Source: Lelliottia nimipressuralis (GTDB lineage Bacteria > Pseudomonadota > Gammaproteobacteria > Enterobacterales > Enterobacteriaceae). Taken from it: DNA of 64,000 nucleotides. Shown here piece after piece: positions 55,919 to 64,000 of this stretch. Numbering within the stretch: position 1 is the stretch's first letter; every line of letters starts with the position of its first letter. The stretch is from the NCBI RefSeq assembly GCF_004402045.1, contig NZ_SOMG01000011.1, positions 1 to 64,000 on the forward strand. The letters are read 5' to 3'. The position numbers were made by a program, and so were the translations under genes. The notes below the pieces were generated by a model that worked only from the letters and a program-made list of their open reading frames with translations, searched no databases and was not told the origin of the DNA.

Positions 55919-55975
55919 TTTTAAAATGAAACTGGTTGAATGCTAGGCTATGTAGTTTTAAAATGCAACTGGTTG
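55919..55975. promoter_or_regulatory. 20-bp direct repeat operator between MFS and hxlR genes
   Basis: TTTTAAAATGAAACTGGTTG at 55919-55938 and TTTTAAAATGCAACTGGTTG at 55956-55975 differ at one base and are 37 bp apart. Each contains a short inverted pair (the second: AGTT...AACT). Two near-identical boxes in the gap between divergent genes fit binding sites of the HxlR-type regulator. Confidence 0.65.
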
Positions 55976-56004
55976 TGGGCTGGACTTTGCGAGGAAAATA
56001 CGAG

Positions 56005-56448
56005 ATGTCCCAAAAGACGGTTAAAGAGGAATATTGTCCCGTTGCCCGCAGCGTCGAGGCGATCGGGGATCGCTGGTCGCTGCTTATCGTGCGTAATGCG
56101 TTTGACGGCATGACGCGCTTCGGGGATTTTCAGCGAAGCCTCGGGGTAGCGCGCAACATCCTTTCTGACCGGCTGCGCAAGCTGGTTGATGCGGACATCC
56201 TGACGTTACAGGGGGCATCAGACGGCACGGCGTATCAGGAATATGTCCTGACCGATAAAGGTGAGAGTCTTTTCCCCGTGGTCGTGGCGCTGCGTCAGTG
56301 GGGAGAACAGCATCTGTTTGCGAAGGGCGAGCGCCACTCGCTGCTGGTCGACAGGCGGACGGGCAAGCCGGTTCCCTTTATGGCGCCAGCAGCGCAGGAC
56401 GGCACTGGGCTGCTGCCTGGGGATACGGAAGTACAGAAAGTCAAATGA
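56005..56448 (+). CDS. HxlR-family winged-helix regulator
   Basis: DNA-binding protein of 147 residues. The family start CPVARSVEAIGDRWSLLIVRN is followed by a winged helix (GMTRFGDFQRSLGVARNILSDRLRKLVDADIL) and the wing. Cys near residue 11 is the conserved HxlR position that senses electrophiles or oxidants in several members. The ATG at 56005 has GAGGAAA upstream; longer readings begin inside the operator repeats. Likely controls the divergent MFS gene and itself. Confidence 0.85.
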   Translation: MSQKTVKEEYCPVARSVEAIGDRWSLLIVRNAFDGMTRFGDFQRSLGVARNILSDRLRKLVDADILTLQGASDGTAYQEYVLTDKGESLFPVVVALRQWGEQHLFAKGERHSLLVDRRTGKPVPFMAPAAQDGTGLLPGDTEVQKVK

Positions 56449-56461
56449 GCCGCCGCGGTCG

Positions 56462-57205
56462 TTAATGGCTCCTGACCGCCTGTTCAATCGTGCGGGCAAT
56501 AGCCTCCGGCTGGCTCACCATCGGCACGTGGCTTGCTGCCACCTCTGTGGTTTTCGCGTGGATCGTCTTCGCCATCGCGCGTTCAAGCGCCGGGTTAATC
56601 ATCCTGTCATTCTCACTCACCACATACCAGCTCGGCTTAGTGTGCCACGCTGCGCGAGTAATCTTTTCGCCAAACGCATCGCCCTTTATTGGCCCCTGGG
56701 TGGCCGCAATAGTCTGTTGTTCACCCGGTTTCACATCCGGCGCGAAATCCTTCCTGACGGCGTCCGTCGGCAGGTATAAATAGCCGTCCGCCGTTTTGGC
56801 GATGTCCGCGCTGCCCGGCGGGGCGGGGAAGCTTCCTGCCAGATCCGCCGTCGACTGACCGGCGTCCGGCGCGAACGCCGCCACATACACCAGCGATTTG
56901 ACCCGCGCATCGTTACCCGCTTCGCTAATCACGGTACCGCCCCAGGAGTGGCCTACCAGCACCACGTTGCCCTGGGCGCGGGCGATGGCCCGTTTTGTTG
57001 CCGCGACGTCATCGTTCAGTGAGGTGAGCGGCAGCTGCACGGCAATGACCTCTGTGTGCTGCTTCTGCAACAGGGTAATCACCTTATTCCAGCTGCTGCC
57101 GTCGGCAAACGCGCCGTGCACCAGCACGACGCTGGTTTTACTCTCCGCAAAGGCGCTGGCCGAGGCCAGGGCAAGTAGGGGGAACAGCAAATAATGTTGA
57201 ATCAT
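56462..57205 (-). CDS. Secreted alpha/beta hydrolase
   Basis: Hydrolase of 247 residues. The signal peptide MIQHYLLFPLLALASASAFA ends at residue 20. The nucleophile elbow is GHSWGG with Ser87; the catalytic His is probably in ASHVPMVSQP near the C-terminus, and the oxyanion region is HGAFADGSSW. It resembles esterases of the RutD/salicylate-esterase type. The gene is convergent with hxlR, 13 nt apart. Natural substrate is unknown; periplasmic location is inferred from the signal. Confidence 0.8.
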   Translation of the reverse strand: MIQHYLLFPLLALASASAFAESKTSVVLVHGAFADGSSWNKVITLLQKQHTEVIAVQLPLTSLNDDVAATKRAIARAQGNVVLVGHSWGGTVISEAGNDARVKSLVYVAAFAPDAGQSTADLAGSFPAPPGSADIAKTADGYLYLPTDAVRKDFAPDVKPGEQQTIAATQGPIKGDAFGEKITRAAWHTKPSWYVVSENDRMINPALERAMAKTIHAKTTEVAASHVPMVSQPEAIARTIEQAVRSH

Positions 57206-57256
57206 CGGTCTCTCTCCTCATCGGTTCTTAATGGCAACAGGGAAAGAAAACCATTT

Positions 57257-58495
57257 TTATGTATCGGAGATATTTGCCGGAGGAGGCGTTTTGTACCCGT
57301 TTGTCAGCGTGGCCTGCTTGATACAGTGCGATACAGTTTGCCTGCCGGGACGGCGCACGATGGCTATCGCCAGCCCGGCAATCACCAGCGTCAGCCCCGT
57401 TGACACCCACATTGCGCCAGCGATCCCCAGCGTTTTGTTGAACCACGCATAGGCAAACGGTGAGGCTGCCGCCATAAGCTGGCCGGGGATAAGCAGCATG
57501 CCCGTACGGCGGGCATAGCTTTCCGCGCTAAACAGCTCCAGCGGCAGGGTGGCTTTCACGATGGTAACCAGCCCGTTGATGGCGCCATAGCCCAGCACAA
57601 ACCCGGCCGCGCACCAGACAAACAGGGCGCTGCTTATCCCCAGAAGAAAACAGAGCGGCATGGCGAGAGCGGTAAAAAGCGTTAATGTGAAGGGGGTTAA
57701 GCGGGCACCCGCCAGTACCTCCAGGGCGCGCGCGCCCGTCTGGCCGATTCCCCACAGCATGCCGATGGCGACCGGCAGGCCGAAGCTTTCAATAAACTCC
57801 GGCAGATGAGTGGACGTGCCGTTAGAGACAAAGGTGATGAGGGCAATGAAGGCGGCATAAAGCCAGCCGTTACGCCGTTCGTTGTTCAGCGGCGGCGCGG
57901 TAACTTTTGTCGTCACCGTCAGCCGCTGCCGGGGAAGCGTGCGTATCAGCACCGCGCTCAACAGGCCAAAGAGGGCATAGACGCGTAGCGCATCCTGCCA
58001 GCCCATGATGTGAAGCAGGCTATCGCCCAGCGGCCAGAAGATGGCGGAGGCCAGCCCGCCCGCCAGCGTGACCCGTGAAATTGTTCTTCGCGCCTGCTGT
58101 CCGTAGAGGTTCACCAGCGCGGCGAACAGCGCATCGTACAGCGACAGGCGCATCCCGACGCCGGTGACCAGCCAGGCGCAGTACCAGCCAAAAAGCGTCT
58201 GGGTATACGCCATCCCCGCGCAGCTGATGGCGATCAGCAACGTGCCGCTCATCACCACCTTCTGGCCGCCAAAGCGCGCGAGCAGACGGGCGACAAAAGG
58301 GGAGACCGCCGCCATCACCAGCATCGCCAGCGTCAGGCCGAGGTAAATCTGCGGTGATGACCATCCCCGGTCGGCTGAAATGGCCTGCGCAAAAGTGCCG
58401 GGCATATAAAACGAGATCCCCCAGTTGATGAGTTGATTACATCCCGCCGTGAGGGCGAGTCGGCGAGGCAGGGCAGGTGTTTCCATTGTTTTCAT
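57257..58495 (-). CDS. MFS transporter, partner of LysR-type regulator
   Basis: Inner-membrane transporter of about 410 residues with 12 hydrophobic segments and a short central loop around residues 195-210. It resembles MFS proteins of the YbfB/oxalate-formate-antiporter-like group, but no substrate motif is readable. Starts at 58495 or 58486 are both possible (MKTMETPALP). It is divergent from a LysR gene over 87 nt, the usual arrangement of a target gene and its activator. Confidence 0.78.
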   Translation of the reverse strand: MKTMETPALPRRLALTAGCNQLINWGISFYMPGTFAQAISADRGWSSPQIYLGLTLAMLVMAAVSPFVARLLARFGGQKVVMSGTLLIAISCAGMAYTQTLFGWYCAWLVTGVGMRLSLYDALFAALVNLYGQQARRTISRVTLAGGLASAIFWPLGDSLLHIMGWQDALRVYALFGLLSAVLIRTLPRQRLTVTTKVTAPPLNNERRNGWLYAAFIALITFVSNGTSTHLPEFIESFGLPVAIGMLWGIGQTGARALEVLAGARLTPFTLTLFTALAMPLCFLLGISSALFVWCAAGFVLGYGAINGLVTIVKATLPLELFSAESYARRTGMLLIPGQLMAAASPFAYAWFNKTLGIAGAMWVSTGLTLVIAGLAIAIVRRPGRQTVSHCIKQATLTNGYKTPPPANISDT

Positions 58496-58582
58496 TCCGC
58501 TGTGCAGTTGTCCTGAGCATAACTCGCGCGGTATTGTGCTGGCAGGGCAGCAACCTTATGCGCGGTATAAGAGAAACTTTGA

Positions 58583-59473
58583 ATGACGACGCTTAATCTG
58601 GGCTATCTCGCCACGTTCCGTCTGGCGATCCAGCGCGGCAGCTTTTCAGCGGCAGCGGATCTGCTCGGCATTTCCCAGCCCGCCGTCAGCCTGCAAATAC
58701 GCCAGCTGGAGCAATTTCTGCAAACGCGGCTGGTGGAGCGTACCGGGCGTGGCATTAAGGCGACGGATGCCGGGCAGGCTTTGCTGGCCCATGGGGAGCG
58801 TATTCAGCAGGCGGTGGATGACGCCATCCGCTCCGTGAGCGCGTTCAGCCACGACGTGAGCGGCACCATTACGCTTGGCACGGGGGCAACGGCCTGTATC
58901 CATCTTTTGCCGCCGCTGCTGGAACAGCTACGCCGCGACTTTCCGCTCCTGAGCGTGGGGGTGACGACGGGTAACACCCTCGACATCGTCAGGGCCATCG
59001 AAGAAAACCGTCTCGATATGGGGCTGGTGACGCTGCCGGTGAGTAGCAGAGCGCTGGAGGTGATGCCGGTGATGGACGAGGAGTTTGTCTTTATCGCGTC
59101 GCGAGGGCAGCAGGATGCTTTCAGGGATTTCACCCCACAGGCACTGCACGCTCAGCCGCTGATTGCCTTTGAATCCGGCAGCGGTACCCGGGCGCTGATC
59201 GACGGCTGGTTTGCAGGCAGTGGATTAACGATCGCGCCGGTGATGCAGCTTGGCAGCATAGAGGCGATCAAACGCATGGTTCGTGCGGGGCTGGGCTACA
59301 GCATTGTGCCGCGAATGGCGGTCAAAGAGGATGCCGATCGCGAAGGGCTGTGCGTGATGTCGCTGACGCCCGTGCTGCAGCGGCAGCTGGCCGTGGTGAT
59401 GCGGCAGGATAAAATCCTGAGCAAAGGCATAGCAGGCATTATTCGGATAGTGCAAAACCCTCCGGCGGCCTAG
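58583..59473 (+). CDS. LysR-family transcriptional regulator
   Basis: LTTR of 296 residues with an N-terminal winged HTH (about 4-62, GSFSAAADLLGISQPAVSLQIRQLE) and a C-terminal periplasmic-binding-like effector domain (about 92-290). It is similar in type to CysB/CbbR-class regulators; the effector is unknown. Likely regulates the divergent MFS gene. Its TAG stop shares the palindrome CTAG (59470-59473) with the stop of convergent yfgG. Confidence 0.85.
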   Translation: MTTLNLGYLATFRLAIQRGSFSAAADLLGISQPAVSLQIRQLEQFLQTRLVERTGRGIKATDAGQALLAHGERIQQAVDDAIRSVSAFSHDVSGTITLGTGATACIHLLPPLLEQLRRDFPLLSVGVTTGNTLDIVRAIEENRLDMGLVTLPVSSRALEVMPVMDEEFVFIASRGQQDAFRDFTPQALHAQPLIAFESGSGTRALIDGWFAGSGLTIAPVMQLGSIEAIKRMVRAGLGYSIVPRMAVKEDADREGLCVMSLTPVLQRQLAVVMRQDKILSKGIAGIIRIVQNPPAA

Positions 59474-59658
59474 CGGTCAGCGGTGTCGACGGTCAGGCTG
59501 GATTGCTGTGACTGGGTTTTGTCCTGATGGTGATACCAGGCGCCAATCGAAGAGTAAACGAAGCGGCCAAAGAAAAACAGGAAGCTGATGAGCAGTATGA
59601 TGCGGGTCATTCGGGTGTTAAATCGATGTCGTTTGCGCATACGCGTGACCTGACTCAC
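59470..59658 (-). CDS. yfgG: Small membrane protein YfgG
   Basis: Protein of 62 residues, nearly the E. coli length, with a basic N-terminus (MRKRHRFNTRMTR), one hydrophobic segment (about residues 19-38, IILLISFLFFFGRFVYSSIG) and a polar tail. In E. coli yfgG has been linked to nickel and cobalt stress, with biochemical role unclear. Divergent from pdeF, as in other enterics. It marks the return to the core chromosome. Confidence 0.88.
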   Translation of the reverse strand: MSQVTRMRKRHRFNTRMTRIILLISFLFFFGRFVYSSIGAWYHHQDKTQSQQSSLTVDTADR

Positions 59659-60011
59659 TCTGTTTTTCCTGGGTAAGCCCTTTTGGGCGATAAGGATATT
59701 AAGGCACAGCGGGAAGATGGGGTCAATTCTGGAGTGTGTAAATAACCGTCAATGTTTACATTGGTTAATGTTATTGAAATTAATTAATGCATTTACCATA
59801 TTGATAATATGAAGAAAAATATTTCAAAAAAAACACCACAAAAAGTTATTTGCGTAAATTAGTTTGATTTAAGTCAACGGATTCCCGGCCCTGATATTTA
59901 AAATCCTTCCTCCACACTGTTCGCCCCGCTCGTGGCCGGGTGACGCGTACGTCAGGTTGGATGCCTGTCTTTATTTTCCCTCTGGAGCGATAGGGGTTTA
60001 ACTGGGCATCT
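59659..60011 (+). promoter_or_regulatory. yfgG-pdeF divergent region with FNR-like box
   Basis: 353-nt gap, AT-rich in the middle. TTGAT-TTAA-GTCAA at 59864-59877 matches the FNR consensus TTGAT-N4-ATCAA in nine of ten positions. A TATTTA/TTAAAA at 59895-59903 can serve as -10, putting the box near -37 to -41, the class II activator position for pdeF. A palindrome CATATT-GAT-AATATG lies at 59797-59811. The remaining sequence shows nothing clear. Confidence 0.6.
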
Positions 60012-62252
60012 ATGAATATTCTCGCTTTCCTGAAAAACAATGAAAACCGCTGGTGGGCATTGCCGCTTATTTTACCTGTGGTTTTACTTCCCGTGCTGAG
60101 CGTCGCCAATACGTTCACGCAGTTGGGCGACGGCATTGTGGCACTCTATTATTTGCCCCTCTCATTTTTGCTTTCGCTGATGATGTTCTTTGGCCTGGGA
60201 GCCCTTCCCGGGATCGCGCTGTCGCTGTTTATCCGCTATTACCCGTCGGTCGGGATGTTTGAAACTGTCGCCGGTATGCTCCATTTTATCATTCCTTTAG
60301 TGCTCAGCTGGGGGGGTTACCGGGTGTTTGCGCCCCGACGGAATATGACGGCTTACGGCGACGTCCGGCTGATGGCGCAGCGCATCTTCTGGCAGGTCTT
60401 CTGCCCCGCGACGCTGTTTCTGGTGTTGTTTCAGTTTGCGGTCTATCTGGGCGTGTATGAGAGCCGCCAGAGCCTGGCGGGATTAAACCCTCTTAATATT
60501 CGCACGCTCATTAACTATCAGGCACTGCTGGTCAGCGGGCTGACGGGCGTGCCGTTGAGCTATCTGCTGATCCGCCTGATTCGCCATCCGCGTTATGTCA
60601 AAAGCCTTGTCTCGCAGATCCGTTCCCAGATAGATAAAAAGGTGACGATCGCTGAGTTTTTACTATGGGCTGTTGCGCTTGGCGGGCTGCTTTCACTGCT
60701 GCTGCTTCCGATGAACGAAAACAGCTCCATTTTCACCACCAACTACACCCTGTCATTGCTGATGCCGGTGATGCTCTGGGGCGCGATGCGTTTTGGCTAT
60801 AAGCTGGTATCGCTGATCTGGACACCGGTGCTGCTGGTGTCTATTCACTATTTTTACCACTATATCCCGGTTAACCAAGGGTATGACATCCAGCTGGCGA
60901 TCACCTCTTCCAGTTACCTGGTCTTCTCGTTTGTGGTGATTTATATGTCGATGATGGCGACTCGCCAGCGCGCCGTGAATAAACGCTCCCGCAGGCTGGC
61001 GCTGCTCGACCCGGTCGTACATATGCCTAACCTGCGGGCATTGTCGCGCGATCTGGCAAAGAACCCGTGGTCGGCGCTCTGCCTGCTGCGCATTCCGGAA
61101 CTGGAAATTCTGGGGCGAAATTACGGTGTGTTGCTGCGTATTTTGTACAAACAGCAGCTGGCGCAGTGGGTTAATGGCACGCTCCAGCCCAATGAGCAGG
61201 TGTATCACCTGACCGGGTATGACCTGGCGGTGCGGCTCAACGCGGAATCTCACCAGCAGCGGATTGAAGCCCTGGACGAGCATATCAAACAGTTCCGCTT
61301 TGTCTGGGATGGCATGCCGCTGCAGCCGCAGGTTGGCGTGAGCTACTGCTATGTACGTTCTCCGGTTAACCATCTCTATCTGGTCCTGGGGGAACTGGGG
61401 GTAGTTGCCGATATGTCGCTCTCCTCCAACCATCCGGAAAATCTTCAGCAGCGTGGTGCGGTCCATTTGCAGCGTAGCCTGAAGGATAAAGTCGCGATGA
61501 TGAGCCGCCTGCAAAAGGCGCTCGATAACAACGAATTCACCCTGCTGGCGCAGCCCGTTCGCGGCCTGCGAGGCGATCGCTATCACGAAGTCTTGCTGCG
61601 GATGTCGGATGTCAACGGGTTATTGATCTCTCCCGATCAATTCTTGCCCGTTGCGCAGGAGTTTGGTTTGTCGTCGCGGGTGGATTTGTGGGTGCTGGAG
61701 CACACCCTGCGCTTTCTGGCCGCGCATCGCGAAAGGCTGCCCGGACAGCGTTTTGCCATTAATCTGGCCCCTTCAACCGTTTGTCGGGTGCAGTTCCCGC
61801 TCGAGGTGAGTCGCCTGCTGGCGAAATACGCCATCGAGCCGTGGCAGATGATTTTTGAGGTGACGGAGTGCAGCACTTTCGGCAGCGGGGAGCAGGCGCT
61901 ACACATCCTTCAGCAGCTGCAGAAAATGGGGGTACGCATTGCGATTGATGATTTCGGTACCGGGTATGCGAGCTATGCACGGCTGAAAAGCGTGGATGCG
62001 GACATTCTCAAGATCGACGGCAGCTTTATCCGCAATATCGTCAACAACAGCCTGGATTACCAGATAGTGGCCTCTATCTGCCATCTGGCGCGCATGAAGA
62101 AAATGCTGGTGGTCGCAGAGTATGTCGAGACCGAAGAGATACGTAGCGCGGTTAACGCGCTAGGTATTGATTATGTGCAGGGCTATTTGATTGGCAGGCC
62201 GGTACCGCTTGAGTCACTGCTGGAAGCTGAGGCGTCCTCCTCGGACGCCTGA
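60012..62252 (+). CDS. pdeF: Cyclic di-GMP phosphodiesterase PdeF (YfgF)
   Basis: Inner-membrane enzyme of 746 residues. The N-terminal MASE1 domain (about 1-310) has 8 or so membrane segments; a degenerate GGDEF domain (about 330-480) has TGYDL where GGDEF should be; the C-terminal EAL domain (about 490-735) keeps E526-V-L-L-R and DDFGTGYASY, so it should cleave c-di-GMP. E. coli YfgF is an anaerobic phosphodiesterase affecting the cell surface, which fits the FNR-like box upstream. Convergent with ppx, 4 nt apart. Confidence 0.94.
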   Translation: MNILAFLKNNENRWWALPLILPVVLLPVLSVANTFTQLGDGIVALYYLPLSFLLSLMMFFGLGALPGIALSLFIRYYPSVGMFETVAGMLHFIIPLVLSWGGYRVFAPRRNMTAYGDVRLMAQRIFWQVFCPATLFLVLFQFAVYLGVYESRQSLAGLNPLNIRTLINYQALLVSGLTGVPLSYLLIRLIRHPRYVKSLVSQIRSQIDKKVTIAEFLLWAVALGGLLSLLLLPMNENSSIFTTNYTLSLLMPVMLWGAMRFGYKLVSLIWTPVLLVSIHYFYHYIPVNQGYDIQLAITSSSYLVFSFVVIYMSMMATRQRAVNKRSRRLALLDPVVHMPNLRALSRDLAKNPWSALCLLRIPELEILGRNYGVLLRILYKQQLAQWVNGTLQPNEQVYHLTGYDLAVRLNAESHQQRIEALDEHIKQFRFVWDGMPLQPQVGVSYCYVRSPVNHLYLVLGELGVVADMSLSSNHPENLQQRGAVHLQRSLKDKVAMMSRLQKALDNNEFTLLAQPVRGLRGDRYHEVLLRMSDVNGLLISPDQFLPVAQEFGLSSRVDLWVLEHTLRFLAAHRERLPGQRFAINLAPSTVCRVQFPLEVSRLLAKYAIEPWQMIFEVTECSTFGSGEQALHILQQLQKMGVRIAIDDFGTGYASYARLKSVDADILKIDGSFIRNIVNNSLDYQIVASICHLARMKKMLVVAEYVETEEIRSAVNALGIDYVQGYLIGRPVPLESLLEAEASSSDA
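62230..62250. terminator. Hairpin at the pdeF/ppx convergent ends
   Basis: AGGCGTCC (62230-62237), loop TCCTC, GGACGCCT (62243-62250). It lies within the last codons of pdeF and just beyond the ppx stop, so it can act for both converging transcripts. No strong T run. Confidence 0.5.
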
Positions 62253-62256
62253 GGCG

Positions 62257-63795
62257 TTACGCGGCGACGTCGGCACTCTCTTCTTCGATTTTGAGCAGCC
62301 AGCCGGTGACCGCTTCCCAGTACTGCTGCTCTTTTTCCAGGTCCAGCAGGACCAGCGCGTTCTGGCTAAACCAGTCGTGCGGGAAGCTTAGCGTCCAGTG
62401 ATGGTCGTCGGTTTTCAGCTTCAGCGTTGGCGGCGTGGTGGTTGCCTGACGCTGGTTATTGAGCAGCACGCCCAGACGCAGCAGCTGAATCAGCGGCAGG
62501 AACTGCTTCTTCTTGAACAGCGTGAAGCGCGGCAGATCGTCAAGCTTGATGGCTTTACGGTGATAGCGCACCAGGGTCGCCATCATGGTTTGCTGCTCCT
62601 GGTTGAAGCCAGGCAGATCGCTGTTTTGCAGAATATACGCCGAATGGCGGTGCATCCCGCTGTGGTTGATATTCAGTCCCACTTCGTGCAGCATCGCTGC
62701 CCATTTCAGCAGGGCGGCAAGCTGCGGGTGCGCCAGCTTAGGGTTCTGCTCCTGCCATTGATCGTACATCTGAACGGTCGTTTCCAGAACTCGCTTCGCC
62801 TGTTCCCGATCGATGTTGTACTGGTTTGCCAGGCTTTGCGCGGTGCGGCTGCGGATATCCTGATGGCGGAAGCGGCCTTCCATCTCATACAGCACACCTT
62901 CACGCAGCGCGCCGTCAGAAAGACGCAGCTCTTTAATGGCCAGCGCATCAAACACGCCGCAGAGGATAGCCAGCCCCGGCACGAAGACCGCTTTGCGCTC
63001 GTCGGAAAGGCCCGGCAGGCTTAAGGCGTCGAAGCTTTTATTTTTCAGCACCTCTTCGGTAAGCAGTGTCAGGCGCTCGGGCGTGATAAACCCGTCTTTT
63101 TCACCCATCGCCAGCAGCACTTCATGCGCCGCTTTGATGGTGCCTGACGCGCCCAGCGCTACGTTCCAGCCCTGAATACGGTACTGCCAGGCCAGGTTTT
63201 CCAGCTTCTGGACAGCCGCCATACGCGCGCGCTGGAAGTTCTCACGGGTGATGGTGCCGCCCGGGAAATACATCTGCGCGAAGCTGACGCAGCCCATACG
63301 GCGGCTTTCCACCAGACGTGGCTCAAAGTCTTCGCCGATCACCAGCTCCGTAGAGCCGCCGCCGATATCAATAACCAGCTTGCGCCCTTTTTCCGGTTGG
63401 GTGTGCTCGACGCCCATGAAAATCAGACGCGCCTCCTCGTTACCGGAGATGATCTCAATCGGGTAGGGGATCACTTTTTCGGCCCGCTTGAGGAATTCTG
63501 GCGCGTTCAGCGCCTGGCGCAGGGTGTGGGTGCCCACGATGCACACGCTGGAGGGCGAGAAGCCCTGCAGGCGTTCAGCAAACAGCGACAGGCAGTTTAA
63601 CCCACGCTCCATCGCCTCTTCGCTAAGCATGCTGCGTTCATCAAGACCATCCGCCAGGTGTACGCGCTGCTTCAGACGACCGATGATCTGCAGCGCGCCA
63701 TCCACCTCACGGGCGATGACCATGTGGAAACTGTTAGAGCCAAGATCGACCGCGGCGAATTCCTGCGGACGTGGGGTCTTATCATTTATCGGCAT
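62257..63795 (-). CDS. ppx: Exopolyphosphatase
   Basis: Processive exopolyphosphatase of 512 residues that removes phosphate from polyphosphate ends; enteric Ppx also hydrolyses pppGpp. The ASKHA-fold ATPase-like domains carry [15 protein letters not shown] near the N-terminus and [14 protein letters not shown], with the catalytic Glu in [11 protein letters not shown] region; the C-terminal HD-like domain includes [19 protein letters not shown]. It follows ppk with a 3-nt gap, the standard operon for polyphosphate turnover. Confidence 0.96.
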   Translation of the reverse strand: MPINDKTPRPQEFAAVDLGSNSFHMVIAREVDGALQIIGRLKQRVHLADGLDERSMLSEEAMERGLNCLSLFAERLQGFSPSSVCIVGTHTLRQALNAPEFLKRAEKVIPYPIEIISGNEEARLIFMGVEHTQPEKGRKLVIDIGGGSTELVIGEDFEPRLVESRRMGCVSFAQMYFPGGTITRENFQRARMAAVQKLENLAWQYRIQGWNVALGASGTIKAAHEVLLAMGEKDGFITPERLTLLTEEVLKNKSFDALSLPGLSDERKAVFVPGLAILCGVFDALAIKELRLSDGALREGVLYEMEGRFRHQDIRSRTAQSLANQYNIDREQAKRVLETTVQMYDQWQEQNPKLAHPQLAALLKWAAMLHEVGLNINHSGMHRHSAYILQNSDLPGFNQEQQTMMATLVRYHRKAIKLDDLPRFTLFKKKQFLPLIQLLRLGVLLNNQRQATTTPPTLKLKTDDHHWTLSFPHDWFSQNALVLLDLEKEQQYWEAVTGWLLKIEEESADVAA

Positions 63796-63798
63796 AGG

Positions 63799-64000
63799 TT
63801 AATCGGGTTGCTCGAGTGATTTGATATAGTCGTAAATCGCCAGTTGCGACCGCACTTTACGGCGGTTGCCGCGCGGTACGTAGCGGTTACTGAGTTCTTT
63901 GTCGATATAGCGTGCTTTCACGGTATCGCTGAACAGAATCTCGATGATGTCGAGGATCTGCTGCTTCAGGCGTGGATCCAGCAGCGGCGTCGCGACTTCA
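63799..64000 (-). CDS. ppk: Polyphosphate kinase, C-terminal end (truncated by window)
   Basis: The last 66 codons of polyphosphate kinase read in from the window edge on the minus strand: [37 protein letters not shown] and the end SLEQPD followed by TAA at 63801-63799. It matches the C-terminus of E. coli Ppk, which makes polyphosphate from ATP. The 5' part lies beyond 64000. The stop is 3 nt before ppx. Confidence 0.93.
   Translation of the reverse strand, partial: EVATPLLDPRLKQQILDIIEILFSDTVKARYIDKELSNRYVPRGNRRKVRSQLAIYDYIKSLEQPD

Overview
The window reads as a chromosomal segment of a gamma-proteobacterium of the family Enterobacteriaceae, most like Enterobacter. This is inferred from near-identity of many products to the E. 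coli proteins as I know them, from conserved gene order (iscRSUA-hscBA-fdx-iscX-pepB-sseB, sseA, yfhM-pbpC, ndk-rlmN-rodZ-ispG-hisS-yfgM-bamB-der, xseA, guaBA, yfgG-pdeF, ppx-ppk), and from accessory cargo. No rRNA, tRNA, CRISPR array or insertion sequence was recognised.

Layout. 1-7.2 kb: the Isc iron-sulfur assembly operon behind two tandem IscR-type operators, then pepB. 7.2-12.9 kb: sseB, and on the minus strand a PTS alpha-glucoside operon (EIICB permease, then GH4 6-phospho-alpha-glucosidase), sseA and an RpiR-type regulator; the housekeeping gene sseA sits inside the sugar locus. 13-20.3 kb: a bacterial alpha-2-macroglobulin lipoprotein and penicillin-binding protein 1C. 20.4-29.4 kb: ndk, rlmN, rodZ, ispG, hisS, yfgM, bamB, der, core genes of nucleotide, RNA, isoprenoid, cell-shape and outer-membrane metabolism. 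29.7-34 kb: accessory genes (POT peptide transporter with a CRP-like site, an orphan Gfo/Idh/MocA oxidoreductase, yfgJ, and a protealysin-like M4 protease with its emfourin-like inhibitor). 34-38.7 kb: xseA (minus) and guaBA (plus).

38.8-59.5 kb is a roughly 20 kb accessory block between guaA and yfgG. It starts with an AT-rich orphan type VI secretion module (Tlde1-like DUF2778 peptidoglycan effector, a small putative membrane immunity protein, Hcp). Next comes a complete myo-inositol catabolic cluster: RpiR-type IolR, IolA, IolD, IolG, a sugar ABC importer, a second Gfo/Idh/MocA dehydrogenase, an IolC-aldolase fusion, IolE and IolB. Both plus-strand iol transcription units share an upstream motif. 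Two regulator/MFS pairs (HxlR and LysR types) and a secreted alpha/beta hydrolase follow.

59.5-64 kb returns to core genes: yfgG, the c-di-GMP phosphodiesterase pdeF behind an FNR-like box, ppx, and the 3' end of ppk running off the window edge.

The candidates for less-described biology are the Hcp/Tlde1/putative-immunity module, the protease-inhibitor pair, the sugar operon wrapped around sseA, the shared iol operator-promoter element, and the 20-bp direct repeat in front of the HxlR/MFS pair. Each family is known to me. What is new here is the arrangement, the unidentified immunity protein and the proposed operators.
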